From Mesorhizobium mediterraneum (GTDB lineage Bacteria > Pseudomonadota > Alphaproteobacteria > Rhizobiales > Rhizobiaceae), in assembly GCF_002284565.1 (NCBI RefSeq), contig NZ_NPKI01000015.1:434001-498000 (forward strand): DNA of 64,000 nt, given 5' to 3'. Shown here piece by piece: positions 36,027 through 44,126 of the stretch; the stretch's first letter is position 1; every line of letters starts with the position of its first letter. The translations under genes were made by a program, and so were the position numbers. The notes beneath the pieces were generated by a model that was given only the letters and a program-made list of their open reading frames with translations, was not told the DNA's origin and searched no databases.

Positions 36027-36982
36027 GCTGCAACTCCGCTTCCGGCAATCATGCCATTTTCGCGCGCGGCCTCGATCAAGCCGGCACGCACTGCCTCGTC
36101 AGCGTCGACAGTCCGAACCGCAAGTCCGGCAAGGCCGAGCGCCTCAGTGTAGAGCGCGCCGAGCGCGCCGGAAGCAATCAGCACGACCGACGCAGCGCCT
36201 TTCCCATAGCGGTGGCTGGCAGAAGCGATCTCGCCGCCGATCAGCAGGCCGGACAGGCAAGCAGCGGCATCGTCGGGTTTCAGGTCCTGCAGCAGGCCCG
36301 CCGCGCGGATCGAGAACAGTCTCGACGTGACATCGCCGCCGTCGGCCAGCGCTTGCTCGCACCAGCGCCGAAAGAACGCATTGCCTGATGCGACCGGCTT
36401 GGGCTGCTCGCCCAGCGAATGGCGCAGGATCGAATGCGCCGCCAGCACCGAAAACAACTCGCCGGTCGGCCACGTGCCGAAACCGGTAACGGCGCCGTCC
36501 TCGACCAGCACCCATTTCGAATGGGTGCCGGGCATGCAGACGAGATGGCGACCCTTTGTCGGCAAACCAGCGCCGGCAAGCTGCGTTTCCTCGCCGCGCA
36601 TGACGTCGGGCGCGTCGGCCTGGCGCTGGGCAAGGCCCGGCACGATGCGGATGTCGCGGCGCTGGCCCGGAATGCGCGCCGCACCGGCCAAAATGGCGCC
36701 GATCGGCGCCGGCACGGTGACATAGGGCGCCTCGAGCCAGCCCTGGCGCGAGCCGGCCATGCCGCAGATGATGACGGGCATCGCTTCCGGCGCGCCCATC
36801 GCCGCCAGATGTCCTTCGAGGATGGTCGAAAAGCCGGTGGCTTGCGCAGTGATCAGCCCGTCGTCGCCGCGGCGCTCGGCAAGGATTTTTCCGGCCTCAT
36901 CGACCAGCCAGACCCTGAGACGGGTGGTGCCCCAATCCACGGCGGCGACAGAGGGTGCTTTGCTCGGGGATCCTGGGTTCAC
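36023..36982 (-). CDS. dgoK: 2-dehydro-3-deoxygalactonokinase
   Basis: A 319-residue DgoK family kinase that phosphorylates KDGal to KDPGal using ATP. The N-terminal phosphate motif is AAVDWGTTRLRVWLVDE (about residues 13-29). The mid-protein LVCMPGTHSKWVLVEDGAVT and the GSGVAA end are characteristic of the family. It lies directly before dgoA in the operon. The dehydratase (DgoD) that should supply KDGal is not in the visible cluster. Confidence 0.92.
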   Translation of the reverse strand: MNPGSPSKAPSVAAVDWGTTRLRVWLVDEAGKILAERRGDDGLITAQATGFSTILEGHLAAMGAPEAMPVIICGMAGSRQGWLEAPYVTVPAPIGAILAGAARIPGQRRDIRIVPGLAQRQADAPDVMRGEETQLAGAGLPTKGRHLVCMPGTHSKWVLVEDGAVTGFGTWPTGELFSVLAAHSILRHSLGEQPKPVASGNAFFRRWCEQALADGGDVTSRLFSIRAAGLLQDLKPDDAAACLSGLLIGGEIASASHRYGKGAASVVLIASGALGALYTEALGLAGLAVRTVDADEAVRAGLIEAARENGMIAGSGVAA

Positions 36983-37746
36983 AGGAAGCCCCCGTCGACG
37001 ATCAGCATCTGGGCGGTCAGCATCCGCGAAGCGTCCGACGCCAGGAACAGCACCGTGCCGACGATGTCATCCGGCTGCATCACCTGCTTGATGCATTGCT
37101 TGGCGACATGGGCGGCGAGCGCCTGTTCGGTGACCCAGAGCTCCTTCTGCCGCTCCGTGATCACCCAGCCGGGTGCGATCGCATTGACGCGAATGCCGTC
37201 GGCGCCGAGCTTGCCGGCAAGGCCCTTGGTCAGGCCGACGATGCCGGCCTTGGCCGCGGTATAGGCCGGCATGTCGGGGTGGTTGATGAGAAACGACGTC
37301 GACGTGAAGTTGATGATCGAGCCGCCGCCGGCCCGCTTCATGCCCGGCGCCACCGCTTGGGCGGAGAAGAAATGCGGACGCAGATTGATCGCCTGATTGT
37401 TGTCCCAGAATTCCACCGTGACGTCTTCCACCGCGTGGCGTTCGTCAAGTGCTGCATTGTTGACCAGCACGGTGACGTCGCCATGCGCTTCTGCCGCCTT
37501 GGCGGCAGAAGCCCGCAGCGCCTCGATGTCGCGTATGTCTGTGTTGAGATAGAGGGGTCGCCGGCCGAGATCCTTCTCGATGCGGTCGGCCAGCGCCAGG
37601 CTCGGGCCGTCAGCGATGTCGATGAAGGCGACCTTCGCCCCCTGGCGTGCAAAACCCTCCGTCAACGCCGCGCCGATGCCGGAGCCGCCGCCGGTGATCA
37701 GCACCGAAGCGCCTTCAAGGTCGGCAAAGCGCGCCGATGGCATCAT
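36979..37746 (-). CDS. Short-chain dehydrogenase/reductase of sugar operon
   Basis: A 255-residue classical SDR. The cofactor site is VLITGGGSGIGAALTEG (about residues 15-31) with Asp after the second strand (FIDIAD), suggesting NAD. NNAAL and YTAAKAG with the catalytic Tyr and Lys follow, and it ends in VDGGFL. I chose the ATG at 37746 because GGAG lies seven bases upstream; the next codon is also ATG. As first gene of the lactonase/aldolase/kinase operon it may oxidise galactose or a related aldose to the lactone (inference). Confidence 0.9.
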   Translation of the reverse strand: MMPSARFADLEGASVLITGGGSGIGAALTEGFARQGAKVAFIDIADGPSLALADRIEKDLGRRPLYLNTDIRDIEALRASAAKAAEAHGDVTVLVNNAALDERHAVEDVTVEFWDNNQAINLRPHFFSAQAVAPGMKRAGGGSIINFTSTSFLINHPDMPAYTAAKAGIVGLTKGLAGKLGADGIRVNAIAPGWVITERQKELWVTEQALAAHVAKQCIKQVMQPDDIVGTVLFLASDASRMLTAQMLIVDGGFL

Positions 37747-37932
37747 TTTTTTTCTCCACAAAGTCAAAGTGCGGCAGCGTCCTTGGCGCGTCCCAAACGG
37801 ACGCACGGGGCTGTGGTCTGGCCGGCGCGCATCCTAGCCAGCCCGGTCCAGGGAGCAAGGGCGAAAAACGGATTCTTACGGCTTATGTCAGACAAAAAGA
37901 AGGCTGCGCCGCAGTGGCAACGTGGCCGGTCG

Positions 37933-39282
37933 TCAGATTGCCTTGACGCGCAGGGCGCCGCGGAAGCTATCCCTGAGATAGCCGAGCGTGGCGTCGGCAT
38001 CGACCGGCCTGCCGAACAGAAACCCTTGCCCACCGGCGCAGCCGAACTGGACAAGGCGCTCGGCCTGCGCTTCCTGCTCGATGCCTTCGGTGACCACGTC
38101 CATGCCGAGCCCCTCGCACATGGCCAGGATCGCCCGGATGATGTGTTCGGACGGGCGGTCGTCGAGAATGGAGGAGACGAAGGCCCGGTCGATCTTGAGC
38201 TTGTCGAAATGAAATTCGCGCAGACGCCCGAGCGAGGACTGGCCGGTGCCGAAATCATCGAGCGCGACGCGGATGCCGACGCGGCGCAGATTCTCGACGA
38301 TCTTTTCGGCCGAGGCCGGATCGTTCATCAGGCCGGTTTCGGTGATCTCGATCTCCAGCCGGCGCGGGTCGAAGCCGGTGCGGTCGAGGGTCGCCAATAT
38401 GTGCAGCCCGGTGTTCTGGTCGACGAGCTGCGACGGCGACAAGTTGAAGGACAGGAACAGATCCTTGGGCCAGCTCCTGGCCGCCTCGGCGGCCTTGCGC
38501 AGCACAAGCTGCGACAGCGGGCCGATGATGCCCCGCTCCTCGGCGATCGGGATGAAGACCGTCGCCGGGACCGAGCCGAGATCACCATCTGTCCAGCGCG
38601 CCAGCGTCTCGAAGCCGATGATGCGGCGGGTCCTAAGATCGACGATGGGCTGGAAATGCGGCTCGACCTCGCCGGCCGAGACGGCCCGGCGCAGCGCCTG
38701 CTCGATGCGGGTGACGCGCTTGGCTGCTTCCTCCATCTCTCTGCTATAGACGACCACCCGTCCGCGACCCGAACGCTTGGCATGGTACAGCGCCGTCTCG
38801 GCCTTGCTGACCAGAATTTCGGTGGTCTCGTCGCCCGAATAGAACATCGAGCAGCCGACCGAGGCCGAAAGCCTGGCAGTGCGTTCGCCGACATCATGGG
38901 GTGCCGACAGGATCTCGATCAGCGTTCGCGACTTTTCGGCCGCCGCCTCCTCGCTGAACACCATCGGATAGAGGAAGGCATATTCGTCGGCGCCGATGCG
39001 GCAGACGGTGGAATGGCTGTCCATAGAAGCGCGCAGCCGCATCGCCACCTGGATCAGGATCTCGTCGCCGGCCTTGTGTCCGAACAGGTCGTTGATCGGC
39101 TTGAAACCATCGAGGTCGAGGATGCCGACGGTGAACGGCGCCGGATCGTCGGCGCGGTCGCTGATCAGGCGGTCGATCTTGTCGAAGAAGCGGCGATGAT
39201 TGCCAAGCCCGGTCAACGGATCGGTAAAGGCCAGATCCGTGCTTTCCCCGGTTGCTTGCCCGGTGCCAAACGTCGTTTGCAT
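37933..39282 (-). CDS. GGDEF-EAL protein, cyclic-di-GMP turnover, degenerate GGDEF
   Basis: A 449-residue cytoplasmic protein from the ATG at 39282 with no sensory domain or membrane span. The GGDEF domain (about residues 20-180) has RIGADEYAF where RxGGDEF is expected, so cyclase activity is doubtful. The EAL domain (about 195-445) reads GFETLARW in place of EAL but keeps the metal Glu. LSFNLSP, EIEITETG, ALDDFGTGQSSL, KIDRAF, EGIE and QGFLFGRP are all intact. It therefore looks like a c-di-GMP phosphodiesterase whose GGDEF domain may be regulatory. It lies alone, near cell-surface sugar genes. Confidence 0.9.
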   Translation of the reverse strand: MQTTFGTGQATGESTDLAFTDPLTGLGNHRRFFDKIDRLISDRADDPAPFTVGILDLDGFKPINDLFGHKAGDEILIQVAMRLRASMDSHSTVCRIGADEYAFLYPMVFSEEAAAEKSRTLIEILSAPHDVGERTARLSASVGCSMFYSGDETTEILVSKAETALYHAKRSGRGRVVVYSREMEEAAKRVTRIEQALRRAVSAGEVEPHFQPIVDLRTRRIIGFETLARWTDGDLGSVPATVFIPIAEERGIIGPLSQLVLRKAAEAARSWPKDLFLSFNLSPSQLVDQNTGLHILATLDRTGFDPRRLEIEITETGLMNDPASAEKIVENLRRVGIRVALDDFGTGQSSLGRLREFHFDKLKIDRAFVSSILDDRPSEHIIRAILAMCEGLGMDVVTEGIEQEAQAERLVQFGCAGGQGFLFGRPVDADATLGYLRDSFRGALRVKAI

Positions 39283-39377
39283 CGGTAACCCTGTTAGGTC
39301 GGAATATTTCGAGGCTGGCAGCAAACCCTTTAGGAACCGTATCCCAAACCGATTTCTTTCACAGGTGAAGAACCGTT

Positions 39378-41171
39378 TCAGCGGCCGAGCCGAACGCGGT
39401 ACAGTTCGAGGGAACCTCCGCTGATTGGTGTGACCGGCTCGAGCCATTCCGGCACGCTGCCGCGCATCAGCCCGGCAAGAAAGCCCTGAGGCGCCTTGGC
39501 GGTGAGAAGCGCGCTTTCCGCATTGCCACGACAAACCGCGACGAGGCCGACGTGATGCGTTGCCACGACCGCCCTGGCAGCGGTGGATGACCCCAGGAAG
39601 GTGTCGAGCGCAAGCAGATCTCCGGCGATGTTGCGGTGATAGGGCCCGGCGAAGACGCGATGATCGGAATAGGCGAGGATCGGCGATCCGAGATTGGAAA
39701 TCGCCAGCACGGTGGTGTCCGGCACACCGCCAAGCGCGGCAAAGGAGGCCTGGCGCTGGCAGGCCATGTCGGCACCGCTGTCATTGGCCGCCGTCTTATC
39801 GGCTTCGAACGCCACCGCGGCCGCTGCCGCGGCGCCCGTCCACACGGCATTCACCGAGACGAGCCAGACCGCGGCCATGCGCAGCGCCACGCTGCTCGAG
39901 CCGCTTGTCTCGGCCCGCTGACGCCAACTGGCGATCCAGGCGGAAAGCGGGATGACCGCCAGCGCGACCGAGAATGTCGAGCCGCGCACCTGCCAGGCAC
40001 TGACGACGAACGCCACGACAAGCAGCGCGCCGACAAGACTGTCCTGCCGCCGCCAACCGCCACGACCAAGGCGAAGCGCCATCAGGACGAGCGCGACGGC
40101 CGGCGTGACATAGCGCGCCGCCACCCTTGCCGGGTCCTGGGCGACAAGGTTGAACAGCGACTGCGCTTCGTCGACGTGATCGAGCCACAGTTCCTTGAGG
40201 CGCGGATCGAGGTTCGCGTAGGGAGCCGCCAGGCATTGCGGGAACAGCACCATGACGACCGTGCCCAGCGCGAGCGCAAGGATGCCAAGCGACACCAGCC
40301 GGCGCGTGCGGCCGACGGCCTCGATCGAGGCTATCGCCGCAAGGCCGGTTCCGGCCAACACGGCGACGACGAACTGCACGGTCGAGAAGGCGTCGCATTG
40401 CGCCTGGCTCCAGGCGGAGACGGGAACAGTGGTGACAAAGACGAGAGCGGAAGCGCCGGCAAAACCGACGCCGAAGTCCCTGGCGATCCGTCTTTCGCCA
40501 TCTGCGTCAAAAGCGAACAGGAGCGCGACGCAGGCGCCGATGGTGGCGACATAGGGGGCGGTTTCCATGCCGACAGCCAGCATCAGCGCGGCGCACACGC
40601 CGGAGAACAGCGCAGCCGGCCCGCGCATGGTGGCTTCAAGCAGCAGGCTGAGGCTGGCTATGGTCAGCGTGAGCTGAACATTGTGATGATCGAGCGCGCC
40701 CGGCGAGAAGATGCCTATGAAGTGCAACGCCGCCGCGCCGACGATGACAGCGGGCAGCACGGCGGCCTCACCGGCGAAATTGCGCGCCGCGCGGGTGATG
40801 AAAAAGACCGCGAGGCAGAAGAGCAGCGCCGGCCACAGCACTTGCGCGACGTTCTCGGCCAGAGCCATGCTGCCGGTCAGGGCCGTCGCTGCAAGAATGA
40901 TGGCGGCGATCGGCGCATCGACCAGCCGCGACCAGTGCATGACGAAGCCGCCTTCGAGCCCCATCCTGTACTGGTGCAGATCGAACCAGCCCTGGCCGGC
41001 CAGAAAGTCGCGAACCTCGACCAAACGCAGCAAATTGTCGTTGTCGCCGTGGGCGTTGGTCAATTGGGGGAATCCGGCCCAGGCATTGACGGCGAACGCC
41101 ACCAGCGTGGCAAGCAGCGCCAGCACGATTTCGGACCTCCAAATGGAGGCGCCATGCTTGGCTATGCTCAT
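39378..41171 (-). CDS. Multispan GT-C-like membrane glycosyltransferase
   Basis: A 597-residue membrane protein with at least eleven hydrophobic segments and a periplasmic-looking C-terminal domain of about 150 residues. The first loop carries acidic NAHGDNDNLLRLVEVRDF (about residues 38-55) and a later loop has GALDHHNVQL. This Asp-rich first loop and DHH motif recall GT-C transferases of the STT3/PMT class. I prefer the ATG at 41171 with AAAGGTC upstream. It is divergent from a GtrB-like transferase and a GtrA-like flippase, so it may transfer the lipid-linked sugar they supply (inference). Confidence 0.75.
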   Translation of the reverse strand: MSIAKHGASIWRSEIVLALLATLVAFAVNAWAGFPQLTNAHGDNDNLLRLVEVRDFLAGQGWFDLHQYRMGLEGGFVMHWSRLVDAPIAAIILAATALTGSMALAENVAQVLWPALLFCLAVFFITRAARNFAGEAAVLPAVIVGAAALHFIGIFSPGALDHHNVQLTLTIASLSLLLEATMRGPAALFSGVCAALMLAVGMETAPYVATIGACVALLFAFDADGERRIARDFGVGFAGASALVFVTTVPVSAWSQAQCDAFSTVQFVVAVLAGTGLAAIASIEAVGRTRRLVSLGILALALGTVVMVLFPQCLAAPYANLDPRLKELWLDHVDEAQSLFNLVAQDPARVAARYVTPAVALVLMALRLGRGGWRRQDSLVGALLVVAFVVSAWQVRGSTFSVALAVIPLSAWIASWRQRAETSGSSSVALRMAAVWLVSVNAVWTGAAAAAAVAFEADKTAANDSGADMACQRQASFAALGGVPDTTVLAISNLGSPILAYSDHRVFAGPYHRNIAGDLLALDTFLGSSTAARAVVATHHVGLVAVCRGNAESALLTAKAPQGFLAGLMRGSVPEWLEPVTPISGGSLELYRVRLGR

Positions 41172-41302
41172 TCTATGACCTTTGGAAGGAATATGGGGCA
41201 ACTTAAACCTAGCCTTAACGGCTTCAATAAATAGTAAAGGCGCCCGAGCAGGCCGGCATTCAGCACGGCCAAGGACCCGGGCCAAGGCATCCGGAGACGA
41301 AA

Positions 41303-42310
41303 ATGCCGCAAGAAGTTCGCTACGAACCCGCCATCGCCGTGCTCCTGCCTTGCTACAACGAGGAGCTGACGATCGCGGACGTGGTGCGGCGTTTCCGCGA
41401 AACCCTGCCTACGGCCGCAATCTATGTCTATGACAACAATTCGCGCGATCTGACGGCGCTCCGAGCCCGCGCGGCCGGCGCTAACGTCATCCGCGAGCCG
41501 CGCCAAGGCAAGGGCAATGTGGTGCGCCGCATGTTCGCCGACATCGAAGCCGACATCTATCTGATGGCCGACGGCGACGGCACCTATGCGCCGGAGGACG
41601 CGCCGCAACTGATCAACACGCTGCTCACCGAGCGCTCCGACATGGTGGTCGGGACAAGGCGAGGCGTCACCGACGATGCCGGCAGGACTGGCCATGCCTT
41701 CGGCAACAGCGTCTTCAATCGCCTCTACAAATGGCTGTTCGGCAGCGAGTTCACCGACATCTTCTCCGGCTACCGCGCCTTCACCAGGCGCTTCGTCAAG
41801 AGCTTTCCCGCCGTCTCCGGCGGCTTCGAGATCGAGACCGAAATGTCGGTCCACGCCTCGCAGCTGAAATTGCCGGTCAGCGAGATCGGGCTCGACTATG
41901 GCCGCCGGCCGGAGGGCTCCTCGTCGAAACTGTCGACCTATCGCGACGGCGCGAAGATCCTGTGGATGTTCGCCATGCTGATGAAGGAGACGCAGCCGCT
42001 GCGCTTTTTCGGCGCCTTCGCGGTGCTCTTCCTGGCATCGAGCCTGTTCCTGATGATGCCGGTGCTGATCGAGTTCGTCGAAACCGGCCTTGTCCCACGC
42101 ATGCCGACCTGGGTGCTGTCGGTCGGCCTGCTGCTTCTGTCGATGTTGGCGGCGGTGACCGGGCTGATCCTCGATTCGGTATCACGCGGCCGGGCCGAGC
42201 AGAAGCGCATCTTCTATCTGTCGATGCCTTCCGGCCGGGTCGAGCGCGAACGCGCAAGCGCGCTCGCGACCTTAGAGACCGGACCGGGCAAGACCCCACG
42301 GGCGGCCTAG
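41303..42310 (+). CDS. GT2 family glycosyltransferase, polyprenyl-phosphate type (GtrB-like)
   Basis: A 335-residue GT-A enzyme with two C-terminal membrane spans (about residues 232-256 and 266-290). The N-terminal VLLPCYNEELTIADVV binds the nucleotide, and LMADGDGTYAPEDA carries the DxD-like metal site. SGYRAFTRRFVKSFPAVSGGFEIETEMSVHA is typical of dolichol- or undecaprenyl-phosphate sugar transferases; 60% of such genes pair with a GtrA gene in my recollection only loosely, so the pairing is given as context, not proof. It would load a sugar onto undecaprenyl phosphate at the inner face of the membrane. Confidence 0.88.
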   Translation: MPQEVRYEPAIAVLLPCYNEELTIADVVRRFRETLPTAAIYVYDNNSRDLTALRARAAGANVIREPRQGKGNVVRRMFADIEADIYLMADGDGTYAPEDAPQLINTLLTERSDMVVGTRRGVTDDAGRTGHAFGNSVFNRLYKWLFGSEFTDIFSGYRAFTRRFVKSFPAVSGGFEIETEMSVHASQLKLPVSEIGLDYGRRPEGSSSKLSTYRDGAKILWMFAMLMKETQPLRFFGAFAVLFLASSLFLMMPVLIEFVETGLVPRMPTWVLSVGLLLLSMLAAVTGLILDSVSRGRAEQKRIFYLSMPSGRVERERASALATLETGPGKTPRAA

Positions 42311-42311
42311 A

Positions 42312-42356
42312 CCATGATCCCGAAAAGTGGGAACCGGTTTTCGGATAAGATCATGG
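42312..42356. repeat. RIME-like palindromic repeat
   Basis: CCATGATC and GATCATGG bound a 45-bp imperfect palindrome with inner CCGAAAAGTGGGAACCGG. It lies just after the stop of the GT2 gene, before gtrA. A partial copy is at 13678-13707, and distant relatives occur near 34466-34503 and 42893. Repeats of this pattern are common between rhizobial genes. Confidence 0.75.
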
Positions 42357-42414
42357 CCAAACAAGAAAGAGTCCCATCCCCACCCCATCGGGATGGAACA
42401 GGCTCTAAGCCGAG

Positions 42415-42789
42415 ATGAAACGTGTCCTGCGTTTCGTTTTCGCCGGCGGCGTCGGTTTCGTCGTCGACGCGGCGGCGCTGTGGCTTCTGCTGGCCTTCAC
42501 GCAGCTTGGACCCTTCGTCGCACGTGTCGTCTCGATCGGCTTTGCGCTGTCCGTCACCTGGGCCATCAACCGCCACCTGACCTTCTCGCCGTCGAGCCGC
42601 GGCATCGCGCAAGAGGGCGCACGCTATGGCGGCGTCGGCATCGCCACCAGCATCTTCAATTACCTCGCCTATTGCGCCATCCTGATGGCGCTGCCGGCAA
42701 TGCCGCCGCTGACGGCACTTGCCATCGCCTCGCTGGTCGCGATGGCGCTCTCCTTCCTCGGTTATTCCAGGCTGGTCTTCGATCGGTGA
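42415..42789 (+). CDS. GtrA family membrane protein (putative lipid-linked sugar flippase)
   Basis: A 124-residue protein with four predicted membrane spans. The opening KRVLRFVFAGGVGFVVDAAA and the WAINRHLTFSPSS loop are the GtrA family signatures. GtrA proteins are thought to flip undecaprenyl-phosphate-linked glucose across the membrane. It is downstream of the GtrB-like transferase, separated by a palindromic repeat, and opposite the multispan transferase. The three could decorate O-antigen, another polysaccharide or protein. Confidence 0.88.
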   Translation: MKRVLRFVFAGGVGFVVDAAALWLLLAFTQLGPFVARVVSIGFALSVTWAINRHLTFSPSSRGIAQEGARYGGVGIATSIFNYLAYCAILMALPAMPPLTALAIASLVAMALSFLGYSRLVFDR

Positions 42790-42892
42790 AGGGCTGCGCC
42801 AAGCGAAGCGCGGCCCCATATAGGTCTTAGCCGATATAGGTCTTGGGCCGATTGGCAGAAGGCGCCGAGTTCCGTATATCGCTGTCGTCGAT

Positions 42893-42984
42893 GCATCGGC
42901 CCGAAAAGCGGAATCGATTTTCGGAAAGCACGATGGATAGATTCAAAGTGTTGGAGCGTACTTTGTGCGTCCAAATGGACGCAC
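42893..42984. repeat. Two-hairpin intergenic repeat element, copy B (inverted)
   Basis: This is the reverse-complement arrangement of copy A at 25023-25103. The GCATCG...CGATGG hairpin (42893-42936), with inner AATCGATT, comes first. A GATTCAAA link follows, then GTGCGTCC-AAAT-GGACGCAC (42965-42984). It lies upstream of gshB and ends about 28 bases before its start codon, so it could affect the leader. It is non-coding. Confidence 0.75.
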
Positions 42985-43012
42985 GTCGCTCCAAGTGCGC
43001 CGGAGAGCCGCC

Positions 43013-43954
43013 ATGAAATTGAAAATCGCCGTCCAGATGGACCACATCTCCACCGTCTCGATTGCCGGCGACACTTCGTTTGCGCTGTCGCTGGAAGCGC
43101 AGCGCCGCGGTCACCAGCTGTTCCACTATACGCCCGACCGGCTGTCGCTGCGCGGCGGCAAGGTGTTTGCCCGCATCGAGGCAATGCAGGTCCGCGATGA
43201 GAAGGGCGATCACTATTCGCTCGGCGAAGAAGTGCGCACCGACCTGTCGGAGATGGACGTCGTCCTGCTCAGGCAGGATCCGCCCTTCGACATGAACTAC
43301 ATCACCTCGACGCACATACTCGAGCGTATCCATCCCAAGACGCTGGTGGTCAACGACCCGGCCTGGGTGCGCAACAGCCCGGAAAAGATCTTCGTCACCG
43401 AGTTTCCCGACCTGATGCCGGAAACGCTGATCACCAAGGATCCGCTGGAGGTCGCCGCCTTCCGCAAGGAGTTCGGCGACATCATCGTCAAGCCGCTCTA
43501 CGGCAATGGCGGCGCGGGCATCTTCCATCTGCACGAGGCCGACCGCAATCTCGCCTCGCTGCTCGAGATGTTCGGCCAGATGTTCCGCGAGCCCTACATC
43601 GTGCAGCGTTATCTGAAGGACGTGCGCAAGGGCGACAAGCGTATCATCCTGATCGACGGCGAGCCGGTCGGCGCCATCAACCGGGTGCCGGCCGAGCATG
43701 ATTCACGCTCCAACATGCATGTCGGCGGCCGCGCCGAAAAAACCGAACTGACGGCGCGCGAGCGCGAGATCTGCGCCCGCATCGGCCCGTCGCTGAAGGA
43801 GCGCGGTTTTATCCTCGTCGGCATCGACGTGATCGGCGACTACATGACCGAGATCAACGTGACGTCGCCGACCGGCGTGCGCGAGGTAAAACGCTTCGGC
43901 GGCGCCGATATTGCGAGCCTGTTCTGGGATGCGGTCGAGGGCAAGCGCAAGTAG
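43013..43954 (+). CDS. gshB: Glutathione synthetase
   Basis: A 313-residue prokaryotic GshB joining gamma-glutamylcysteine and glycine with [23 protein letters not shown] opens the pre-ATP-grasp domain. ATP-grasp features include [16 protein letters not shown] (glycine-rich loop), [20 protein letters not shown] and [13 protein letters not shown]. The ATG at 43013 has CGGAGAG upstream; the frame continues back to 42965 through a repeat and was not used. Length is normal. Confidence 0.96.
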   Translation: MKLKIAVQMDHISTVSIAGDTSFALSLEAQRRGHQLFHYTPDRLSLRGGKVFARIEAMQVRDEKGDHYSLGEEVRTDLSEMDVVLLRQDPPFDMNYITSTHILERIHPKTLVVNDPAWVRNSPEKIFVTEFPDLMPETLITKDPLEVAAFRKEFGDIIVKPLYGNGGAGIFHLHEADRNLASLLEMFGQMFREPYIVQRYLKDVRKGDKRIILIDGEPVGAINRVPAEHDSRSNMHVGGRAEKTELTAREREICARIGPSLKERGFILVGIDVIGDYMTEINVTSPTGVREVKRFGGADIASLFWDAVEGKRK

Positions 43955-44126
43955 CCTTCCCAGGCGCATTTCGAGCCCGCAACTCTGACGCAACTTCCTG
44001 GCAGCAATGGTATTTGTCTGTTCCCCTAATGTTCTTGCCTTGGCCGTAAATCTGTGGTTGTCTCTGGTGAAGCCGTTCGCGGCATGATCGCAGAGGCTTG
44101 GGCAAGCCTGCATCCGGGGTGAAAAA

